In this document: positions 1 through 6,327 of the stretch, piece by piece | Numbering within the stretch: position 1 is the stretch's first letter | Layout: each line of letters opens with the position of its first letter | Assembly (NCBI RefSeq): GCF_016862935.1 | Contig: NZ_BONX01000023.1 | Span: 1-64,000 of the forward strand | DNA: 64,000 bases | Origin: Plantactinospora mayteni | GTDB taxonomy: Bacteria > Actinomycetota > Actinomycetes > Mycobacteriales > Micromonosporaceae | Direction of reading: 5' to 3' | Notes under the pieces: model-generated | What the model saw: the letters and a program-made list of their open reading frames with translations, nothing else | Databases searched by the model: none | Told to the model about the DNA's origin: nothing | Translations under genes and position numbers: made by a program

Positions 1-96
1 CCGTGACCAGCCCGGACCGTGACCAGCCCGGACCGTGACCAGCCCGGACCGTGACCAGCCCGGACCGTGACCAGCCCGGACCGTGACCAGCCCCGA
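1..96. repeat. 16-bp tandem repeat, six copies, probably continuing left of the window
   Basis: Six head-to-tail copies of ccgtgaccagcccgga start at base 1. The first five are identical and the last has one change. The array stops 12 bp before the stop codon of the leftward MOSC gene, so it lies in that gene's 3' flank. There are no spacers, so it is not a CRISPR array. Confidence 0.95.
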
Positions 97-107
97 ATCG
101 TTGCCGG

Positions 108-953
108 TCAGTCCAGTACCTCCACGGTGTCACCGACGCTGACCGTCCGACCTTCGTCGGAAGGTCCGCCCGGTTCGGTCCGGACCGTCATCTGGAGCCC
201 GAAGCGGAGCTTCTGGCCGATGTTCCGCCGTGCGGCGAGCATCCGTAGCGGCTCCCGCCCCCGCTGCCCGGTCTCCTGGTCGATCGTCGCGATCAGACAG
301 CGGCCACACTCGTCGGCGCCCTGGAACACCGCCCCGCCGATCCTGATCCGCCGCCCGACCCACTCGGCCTCGGCCCAGGGCGCGGCGCCGCTGATCACCA
401 CGTTGGGGCGGAACTGGACCATCGGCAACGGCCCCTCGGCGCTACCCGACTCCCGCAACCAGTCATTGAACGCATCCAACGACGCGGTGTTGCCCAGCAG
501 CAACGGAGTACCGTCGGCGAAGCTCACCTCGGCGCCGACCCCGACCGGAACCGGCCAGGGAACGAGATTCCGAGCGGGGTCACCGAGCCAGACCAGCCGG
601 ACGGCACGCCCCAACAGCCGCTTGAGCCAGTCGTCCGCCTCCGAACCGGCAGCGCGTACCGGTGCGGGCGGCCGCGCCCGATACACCCGAACCTGGATCG
701 CCTCGCCACCGGCCGGTTCGGCCAGATCGAGCGTCGGCATCCCCGGCGCGTCCAGGATCAGCCCACCCGGCCGGGACACCGCCCGCATCGTCACCAGTTC
801 CCGATGCTGCCGCTGGGACAGACCGAGCCCATGTTCGTCCACAATCAGCCAACGCCGGTCGCCATCCAGACCCCACGGCTCGACCCGCGCCGTGTCACGG
901 TCCATCCGGCGACACCCCTTCACCGGGTACGTGTAAATGGAGGTGACTCGCAT
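108..953 (-). CDS. MOSC domain protein with N-terminal beta-barrel (mARC/YcbX-like)
   Basis: A 281-residue protein. The N-terminus (SIYTYPVKGCRRM, then GLDGDRRWLIVDEHG) is the MOSC_N beta-barrel signature. The C-terminal half carries CGRCLIATIDQETG, the conserved cysteine motif that binds the molybdenum cofactor in mARC and YcbX proteins. Family members reduce N-hydroxylated compounds with an electron donor; the substrate here is unknown. The open frame extends upstream to 1100, but the ATG at 953 matches the family start exactly, so it was chosen. The next gene upstream (1125-1787) is a second, shorter MOSC protein on the same strand, 171 bp away. A cytoplasmic Moco enzyme is inferred. Confidence 0.85.
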   Translation of the reverse strand: MRVTSIYTYPVKGCRRMDRDTARVEPWGLDGDRRWLIVDEHGLGLSQRQHRELVTMRAVSRPGGLILDAPGMPTLDLAEPAGGEAIQVRVYRARPPAPVRAAGSEADDWLKRLLGRAVRLVWLGDPARNLVPWPVPVGVGAEVSFADGTPLLLGNTASLDAFNDWLRESGSAEGPLPMVQFRPNVVISGAAPWAEAEWVGRRIRIGGAVFQGADECGRCLIATIDQETGQRGREPLRMLAARRNIGQKLRFGLQMTVRTEPGGPSDEGRTVSVGDTVEVLD

Positions 954-1124
954 CCGGTCAGGATGACACGACACGGCGTGACGGGGGTAACCGCGCGTCG
1001 GCGATCGCCCGTCACCCTCAACCGCGCGGTGTCGGAGCGCGGGGGCCAAGCCCCATACGGTACGGCTGCGGGCGCTGATCGACCCGAGCGTGCCGGTCAA
1101 CAGCGTCGGCCACCCGATCAGGAG

Positions 1125-1787
1125 TTACCGCCGCTGGGGAAGCCGCTCGGCGAGGGTCTCGCGCAGATCCTCGGGCAGCCCGTCGATCTCGACCAGCTCC
1201 GGCAGCAGCTCCGGCTCGGTCATGTACGCCCGAAACGCCTGCGCGATCGTCACCCCGTGCGCCGGACGGTCCTGCACCGTCACCGGATCACCGGCCCACA
1301 CCTCGCCCTGCTCCAGCACCCGCAGGTACGCGCCCGTCCGGTTCGCCCGGGTGAAGGTCTTCACCCAGCGCGGCTCGGCCATCTTGCGCTGGAACGTGAC
1401 GCACGGGATGCGGCCGAATGTCGGCTGGAGGACCAGCCGTGGACCGATGCGCCACCGCTCGCCGATGACCGCGCCGTTGACGTCGACTCCCTCGGTCGTC
1501 AGGTTCTCGCCGAAGAGCCCGTTGACCAGCCGGCGACTCAGCCGCGCCTGCCACCAGTCGTAGTCCTCCCGCGCGTACGCGTAAACGGCCTGGTCGTCGC
1601 CGCCGTGGTGCGCGATGTCGAAGATCTGGTCACCGACCAGGCCGCTGTGCAGCCCGGTCGTCTTGGGCCCCGGCGCCCGCACCATGACCAGGTGATCGAC
1701 CGGCTGCTTGTTGATGCCCGTGATGCCAACGCCCTTGGCCGGGTTGGGCTCCGGCACCGCCAGATTGACCGAAACAATCCTGCCCAC
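1125..1787 (-). CDS. MOSC domain protein, YiiM-like
   Basis: A 220-residue protein that begins IVSVNLAVPEP and continues with HHGGDDQAVYAYAREDYDWW, FGENLTTEGVDV and a QPTFGRIPC segment. This is the layout of the single-domain YiiM-type MOSC family (6-N-hydroxylaminopurine resistance proteins). The cysteine in RIPC is the expected Moco ligand. GTG at 1787 was chosen because it falls just before the conserved first strand; the frame stays open to a GTG at 1853. It is divergent from the kinase gene at 1897. Two MOSC proteins side by side may handle related N-oxygenated substrates, but that is inference. Confidence 0.8.
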   Translation of the reverse strand: MGRIVSVNLAVPEPNPAKGVGITGINKQPVDHLVMVRAPGPKTTGLHSGLVGDQIFDIAHHGGDDQAVYAYAREDYDWWQARLSRRLVNGLFGENLTTEGVDVNGAVIGERWRIGPRLVLQPTFGRIPCVTFQRKMAEPRWVKTFTRANRTGAYLRVLEQGEVWAGDPVTVQDRPAHGVTIAQAFRAYMTEPELLPELVEIDGLPEDLRETLAERLPQRR

Positions 1788-1896
1788 GCCCGGCAACCTA
1801 ACCACCCCAGCCACCGCACGCCACGCAATTTCCCCGCCACCGCCGAGGCGCACCTAAGATCTTGCGAACAAGCACCCGGACAAGGAGGAGCCGGTC

Positions 1897-2781
1897 GTGA
1901 CGCGCTCGGCACCGTTCCTGCGGGAATGCTTGCTCCGGGCCGGGATGCGCGATGTCGTCACGGTGGAGCCTGCGACGGGTGGGCTCGCGGCGCTCGCGGG
2001 CATAGCCACCCGGCGCGACGCTCCGTCGGTGTTCGTCAAGGCATTCGTCGACGCGCCGGCCGACGATGTCTTCGTCGCGGAGGCCGAAGGGCTGGCCGCG
2101 CTGCGCGAACTCGGCGGCGTGGTGACACCCGAGGTGATGCTGGCGGACCGAGAGCTGCTTGTGTTGTCGGTGCTGCGGCCGAGGCCGCGCAGCGAGACCT
2201 TTTGGGAGCAGTTCGCGCACATGCTCGCCCACCTGCATATGAGTACGACCCATCCGCGCTTTGGATGGCACCGCGACAACTGGCTGGGTCGCCGCCGGCA
2301 GACCAATACCTGGGAAGACGACGGCTTTGCATTCTTCGCACAGCACCGGCTGCTTCGGTGGCTCGGGGAGCCCCGCGTCGAGGCGGCACTCGACAGCGGA
2401 GACCGGACGGCGTTGGAGCGGCTGTGTCACCGGCTGCCCGACCTGCTGCCGGACCGCCCGGCCTGCCTGACACACGGCGACCTGTGGGCACAGAACGTCC
2501 TGGCCACTCCGGACGGGCAGCCCGCGCTGATCGACCCGGCGGTGTCCTACATGTGGGCCGAGGTCGACCTCGCCCATGTGTGGTCCACCTCGCCCCCGCC
2601 CGAGGCACAACGGTTCTTCGCGGTCTACGCGGAGCTGACCTCACTCGACAGCGACTGGCAGACCCGCATGCCAATTGTCCAACTGCGCCAACACCTCGCC
2701 GTGCTGGCCCAGTTCGACGACGACTGGGGCGCGGGCGACCAGATCCGTACCACCCTTGCCCCATTCCGGACGCGAACCTGA
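1897..2781 (+). CDS. Fructosamine kinase / ketosamine-3-kinase family protein
   Basis: A 294-residue protein of the aminoglycoside-phosphotransferase fold. Family marks are FGWHRDNWLGRRRQTNTW, the catalytic loop LTHGDLWAQNVL and the metal-binding segment LIDPAVSYMWAEVDLA. FN3K-like kinases phosphorylate sugar adducts on amines and trigger deglycation. GTG at 1897 has a strong aaggagg site 8 bases upstream. It is transcribed toward the antiporter operon, and the two convergent genes are separated by a hairpin at 2815-2839. Confidence 0.85.
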   Translation: MTRSAPFLRECLLRAGMRDVVTVEPATGGLAALAGIATRRDAPSVFVKAFVDAPADDVFVAEAEGLAALRELGGVVTPEVMLADRELLVLSVLRPRPRSETFWEQFAHMLAHLHMSTTHPRFGWHRDNWLGRRRQTNTWEDDGFAFFAQHRLLRWLGEPRVEAALDSGDRTALERLCHRLPDLLPDRPACLTHGDLWAQNVLATPDGQPALIDPAVSYMWAEVDLAHVWSTSPPPEAQRFFAVYAELTSLDSDWQTRMPIVQLRQHLAVLAQFDDDWGAGDQIRTTLAPFRTRT

Positions 2782-2814
2782 CCCGATTCCGGCACCGGAC
2801 CGGCCTTACCGGGA

Positions 2815-2839
2815 GCCTCGGCCTACCGCCGGCTGAGGC
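2815..2839. terminator. Convergent-gene hairpin
   Basis: Arms gcctcggcc and ggctgaggc form a 9-bp stem (one G-U) around a 7-base loop, between the stop codons of the kinase gene and mnhG. There is no T-tract, which is common for actinobacterial terminators. It could serve both strands. Confidence 0.5.
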
Positions 2840-2885
2840 GTACGCCAACTCGGCAGTGCCTTCGCGGGCCGGCAACCGGAGTTAC

Positions 2886-3248
2886 TCACTCGCCACGGTC
2901 ATGGGCGGTGCCGGACCGGTCGGCCAGCTCGTCGACGTCCAGCGACTCGCGGTGCACCCGCCCGGTGCGGTACGCGGCGCGGCCGATCATCTGGGCCGCC
3001 AGCGGGGCGGTGCTGAGCTGGAACCCGCCGATCAGCACCAGCGTGCCCAGGTCGGCGCCGTTGCGCAGGCTCATCGCCAACGCCAGCAGGATCAGCAGTA
3101 CGCCGAGCACCTGTGGCTTGGTCGCCGAGTGCATCCGGCTGAGCACGTCCGGGAAGCGGATCAGCCCGATCCCGGCGACCAGGCTCAGCAGCCCCCCGGC
3201 GACCAGGAAGATCCCGACCAGCACGTCGAGTACGACGTCGCCGTTCAC
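2886..3248 (-). CDS. mnhG: Na+/H+ antiporter subunit G
   Basis: A 120-residue protein with three hydrophobic helices. It carries the MnhG/PhaG signature GLIRFPDVLSRMHSATKPQ near residues 27-45, followed by GVLLILLALAM. It is a small integral subunit of the Mrp-type secondary antiporter complex, which exports Na+ (or K+) in exchange for protons. GTG at 3248 overlaps the mnhF stop codon as GTGA, which indicates translational coupling and fixes the start; the reading frame itself is open much further upstream. It is the last gene of the mnhABCDEFG-type operon. Confidence 0.92.
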   Translation of the reverse strand: MNGDVVLDVLVGIFLVAGGLLSLVAGIGLIRFPDVLSRMHSATKPQVLGVLLILLALAMSLRNGADLGTLVLIGGFQLSTAPLAAQMIGRAAYRTGRVHRESLDVDELADRSGTAHDRGE

Positions 3249-3505
3249 GCCTCCTCCCCGGAGGCGAACCGCACCAGGGCCACCGAGCCGACGAAGCCCA
3301 GTGTGCTGAGTACGACCAGGATCGGCAGCGTGGTGGCGTGCCGGTTCACGGCTGCCTCGGCACCGAGCGCGCCGATCATGATCGAGATCAGCACCTCGGC
3401 GGCGACGACCCGGTCCAACAGCGCCGGGCCGCGTACGACGCGGGTCAGGGCCAGCGCCGCCGCGGCGGAGAGCAGGACGGCGACGACAACGACGGCAACG
3501 GTCAC
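3245..3505 (-). CDS. mnhF: Na+/H+ antiporter subunit F
   Basis: An 86-residue protein with three membrane segments and the MnhF pattern RVVRGPALLDRVVAAEVL followed by ALVRFASGEE. It is a small membrane subunit of the Mrp antiporter. GTG at 3505 overlaps the mnhE stop by four bases (GTGA), and its own stop overlaps the mnhG start in the same way, so E-F-G are coupled. Confidence 0.92.
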   Translation of the reverse strand: MTVAVVVVAVLLSAAAALALTRVVRGPALLDRVVAAEVLISIMIGALGAEAAVNRHATTLPILVVLSTLGFVGSVALVRFASGEEA

Positions 3506-4167
3506 GATGGTCCTCCCGGTTCGGCGTTTCCCGTGGTCGGCGAGAGCATTCGCAGTTCCGCCTCGGAGCCAATGGTGCGGACGAGGCGGGCCTCCAGGGC
3601 CAGCACGCGTTCCCGGCTCCGGGCCAGGTCCTCGGCGCCGCGGATGTCCAGCACGTGCACGTAGAGCGTTCCGGTCTCCCGGTCCGCCTCCACGATCAGC
3701 GTGCCGGGGACCAGCGACAGCACCTCGGCGGTCAGCGCCAGGTTGAGGTCGGTACGCACTCGCAGCCGGACGGCGACGATCGCGTTCCGGGGCTGGCCGG
3801 GGCGTACCGCGACCCAGCCGACGTGCACGCTGGCGACCACGAGTTCGGCGACGAACCGTCCGACGAACCCGGCCAGCACCAGCGGCCGGAGCCGCCCCCC
3901 GAAGGTGACCCGGGGCAGCGGCAGGAAGACCAGGATCACCACGGCCACCAGTACGCCGCCGAGCAGGTTGCCGACGGTGAACTCGCCCCAGAGCAGACTC
4001 CAGACCGCGACCAGCCAGCCGACCGTGATCAGGTGGTCCCGCCAGCGTCGCCGGCCCGGCAGTCGGCCCCGCAGCGCCCGCCAGCCCGACCCAGCCCGGT
4101 CTGTCAGCCGACCTGACCCCAAGCGGCGCGACGGGTCCGGGCCGGCGGGCCGGGCGTCGCCGGTCAC
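3502..4167 (-). CDS. mnhE: Na+/H+ antiporter subunit E
   Basis: A 221-residue protein. A roughly 30-residue basic N-terminus (RWRDHLITV) precedes the MnhE core: hydrophobic helices, FTVGNLLGGVL, and the cytoplasmic part with RTDLNLALTAEVLSLVPGT and YVHVLDI, which is characteristic of the family. GTG at 4167 overlaps the mnhD stop (GTGA) and was chosen for this reason. It is a non-catalytic subunit needed for assembly and activity of the Mrp complex. Confidence 0.9.
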   Translation of the reverse strand: MTGDARPAGPDPSRRLGSGRLTDRAGSGWRALRGRLPGRRRWRDHLITVGWLVAVWSLLWGEFTVGNLLGGVLVAVVILVFLPLPRVTFGGRLRPLVLAGFVGRFVAELVVASVHVGWVAVRPGQPRNAIVAVRLRVRTDLNLALTAEVLSLVPGTLIVEADRETGTLYVHVLDIRGAEDLARSRERVLALEARLVRTIGSEAELRMLSPTTGNAEPGGPS

Positions 4168-5672
4168 GGCGGGCCGCCGGGGAAGACCGCCCGCACGTAC
4201 GGGACGCGTTGTCGCAGGTCGTCGGCTGCCTCGGTGCTGACCCCGAAGAGCGGGCCGGCGGCCACCGTCAGCCCCACCCCGAGCAGCACCAGTACGGTGG
4301 TGGCGCCCACCATCAGCCGGGGCAGCCGGGCCGGCGCCTCGGGGTCGACCAGCCGGGGCGGGCGCCAGAACGCCAGGCTCCACACCTTCGTCGTCGCGTA
4401 GAGGGTGAGCAGGCTGGTCAGGGTGCCGGCGACCACCACCAGCCAGGGCAGCACCCCGCCGGCCGACACCCCGGCCTGGAGCAGTCCGAGCTTGCCGAGG
4501 AACCCGGAGAACGGCGGGACGCCGGAGAGGTTCAGCGCCGGCACCAGGAACAGCACGCCGAGCAGCGGGGCGACCCGGGCCAGCCCGCCGATCCGGTCCA
4601 GGTTGGTGCTGCCGGCCCGCCGCTCGACCAGCCCGGCCGCCAGGAACAGGGTGGTCTGCACGGTGATGTGGTGCACCACGTAGAAGATCGCGGCGGCAAG
4701 CCCGGGCCCCGAGGTCAGCGCCACCCCAAAGAGCAGATACCCGATGTGGCTGACCAAGGTGAACGACAGCAGCCGCTTGATGTCGGACTGCGCGACCGCG
4801 CCCAGGATGCCGACCAGCATGGTCAGCAGGGCCAGCACCAGCAGCAGGTCGGCGGCGCGGCCGTCGGGGAAGAGCAGCGTCTCGGTCCGGATGATCGCGT
4901 AGATGCCGATCTTGGTCAGCAGGCCGGCGAAGACCGCGGTGACCGGGGCCGGAGCGGTCGGATAGGAGTCCGGGAGCCAGGCCGCCAGCGGGAAGACCGC
5001 CGCCTTGATGGCAAAGGCGAGCAGGAGTACGCCGTGCAGCGCCAGCCGCAGGTCGGCCGAGAGGGCGTCGAGTCGGCCCACCATCTGGGCGAGGTTCAGC
5101 GTGCCGGTGGAGGCGTACACCAGGCCGATCGCGGTGAGGAAGATCAGCGACGAGACCAGCCCGACCACGACGTACGTGGTGCCGGCCCGGATGCGCTCCT
5201 CGGTGCCGCCGATGGTGAGCAGCACGTAGCTGGCCGCCAGCAGCACCTCGAAGCCGACGAAGAGGCTGAACAGGTCGCCGGCGAGGAAGGCGTTGGTCAC
5301 CCCGGAGGTCATCACCAGATAGGTGGGGTGGTAGATGACCACCGGAGTGTGCTCGCCCGGATCCGCCCGCTCCTCCTCCCCGATCGAGTAGAGCAGCACG
5401 CAGAGCGTCACCGCCGCCGAGACCACCAGCATCAGCGCGGCCAACTGGTCGGCGACCAGCACGATGCCGAGCGGAGCCCGCCAGCCGCCGATGTGCACCA
5501 CCAGCGGGCCGTGCCAGTGCGCCCGCCAGAGCAGCAGGACCGCGACAGCGAGCGTGACCACCAGGGCGGTGACGCTGATCGCCCGCTGCGCGATCGGCCG
5601 GCGGCCCAGCACCAGCGCCAGCGCCGCGCCGAACAGCGGTACGACCACCGGCAGCGGTACCAGATAGCTCAT
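4164..5672 (-). CDS. mnhD: Na+/H+ antiporter subunit D
   Basis: A 502-residue polytopic membrane protein of the NuoL/M/N-like proton-translocating family, with about 14 predicted helices. Key segments are GDLFSLFVGFEVLLAASYVL, the lysine-bearing LLLAFAIKAAVFPLAAWLPD, LLTKIGIYAIIR and SDIKRLLSFTLVSHIGYLLF. ATG at 5672 begins MSYLVPLPVVVPLFGA, typical of MnhD. This ATG overlaps the stop of a 54-codon ORF upstream (ATGA), so mnhD translation is likely coupled to that ORF instead of directly to mnhC. It is one of the two large channel subunits of the antiporter. Confidence 0.93.
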   Translation of the reverse strand: MSYLVPLPVVVPLFGAALALVLGRRPIAQRAISVTALVVTLAVAVLLLWRAHWHGPLVVHIGGWRAPLGIVLVADQLAALMLVVSAAVTLCVLLYSIGEEERADPGEHTPVVIYHPTYLVMTSGVTNAFLAGDLFSLFVGFEVLLAASYVLLTIGGTEERIRAGTTYVVVGLVSSLIFLTAIGLVYASTGTLNLAQMVGRLDALSADLRLALHGVLLLAFAIKAAVFPLAAWLPDSYPTAPAPVTAVFAGLLTKIGIYAIIRTETLLFPDGRAADLLLVLALLTMLVGILGAVAQSDIKRLLSFTLVSHIGYLLFGVALTSGPGLAAAIFYVVHHITVQTTLFLAAGLVERRAGSTNLDRIGGLARVAPLLGVLFLVPALNLSGVPPFSGFLGKLGLLQAGVSAGGVLPWLVVVAGTLTSLLTLYATTKVWSLAFWRPPRLVDPEAPARLPRLMVGATTVLVLLGVGLTVAAGPLFGVSTEAADDLRQRVPYVRAVFPGGPP

Positions 5673-5833
5673 GCCGGCACTCCGCTGCGCTCCGCGCTGA
5701 CATGAGGCACAACCGCACTGAACTGGCCGACTCGCTCGCAACGCTGGCTCACGCCCGGCACTCCGCTGCGCTCCGTGCCGACACGAGACACAACCGCACT
5801 GAACTGGCCGACTCGCTCACGACGCTCGCTCAT
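5669..5833 (-). CDS. 54-residue repeat ORF inserted between mnhC and mnhD
   Basis: A 54-codon ORF made of two 27-residue imperfect copies, each with ERVGQFSAVV and ending ERSGVP plus one residue. Its ATG overlaps the mnhC stop (ATGA at 5833-5830) and its stop overlaps the mnhD start (ATGA at 5672-5669). There is no in-frame stop and no resemblance to any Mnh subunit. The DNA is an exact-length 81-bp duplication (5676-5756, 5757-5837). It may be a real small protein, or a mobile repeat that kept the translational relay between mnhC and mnhD intact. No function is assigned. Confidence 0.5.
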   Translation of the reverse strand: MSERRERVGQFSAVVSRVGTERSGVPGVSQRCERVGQFSAVVPHVSAERSGVPA

Positions 5834-5837
5834 GCCT
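5676..5837. repeat. 81-bp imperfect tandem duplication in the mnh operon
   Basis: Two adjacent 81-bp copies, about 90% identical by eye, both starting ggcactccgctgcgctcc and sharing aaccgcactgaactggccg. Because 81 is a multiple of three, the duplication preserves an open frame on the minus strand and the stop-start overlaps at both ends. Confidence 0.9.
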
Positions 5838-6327
5838 GGCCGCCCGGCTCGTCGTCGAGTCGGCGCGGTGCCGGCTCCGGATCGACCTGCTCGGGATCGG
5901 CGCCCACCACCCCGCCGGGCGGCGGCCAGGGCCCCTCGCCGGCGTTGTCATCCGGACCGGCGAGTTCGTGCCGCTTCGCCCGGCGCACGATCCGGCGGTC
6001 CTCCGGGTCGTCGCGTACCTCGTCGTGCCCGGTCAACTGCCAGCTCCGGTACGCCATCGCCAGCAGGAACGCGGTCAGGCCCAGGGTGATCACGATGGCG
6101 GTCAGCACCATCGCCTGGGCCAGTGGGTCGCTCATCTCCGCGTCCGGCGTGACCCCGAGGATCGGCGCCTCACCGGGCCGGCCGCCGAGCAGGAGCAGCA
6201 GGTTGGTGCCGTTGGTGAGCAGGATGATGCCGATCAGCACCCGGCTGAGGCTGCGCTCCAGCAGCAGGATGACCCCGCTGCCGAACAGCACCCCGACGAC
6301 CAGCGCCAGCACCAGGTTCGGAGTCAT
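5830..6327 (-). CDS. mnhC: Na+/H+ antiporter subunit C
   Basis: A 165-residue protein. The first ~110 residues are the NuoK-like MnhC core: three helices, with GSGVILLLERSLSRVLIGII, LLTNGTNLLLLL, then DPLAQAMVLTAIVITLGLTA. A hydrophilic acidic tail of about 55 residues follows. ATG at 6327 overlaps the mnhA stop (ATGA). Its own stop overlaps the start of the 54-codon repeat ORF instead of mnhD. It is a membrane subunit of the Mrp complex. Confidence 0.92.
   Translation of the reverse strand: MTPNLVLALVVGVLFGSGVILLLERSLSRVLIGIILLTNGTNLLLLLGGRPGEAPILGVTPDAEMSDPLAQAMVLTAIVITLGLTAFLLAMAYRSWQLTGHDEVRDDPEDRRIVRRAKRHELAGPDDNAGEGPWPPPGGVVGADPEQVDPEPAPRRLDDEPGGQA

Noticed and set aside
804-3746. A 980-codon plus-strand open frame across the MOSC, kinase and mnhG/F genes
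   Set aside because: It runs through several recognisable genes in other frames and has no domain; it is an effect of high G+C.
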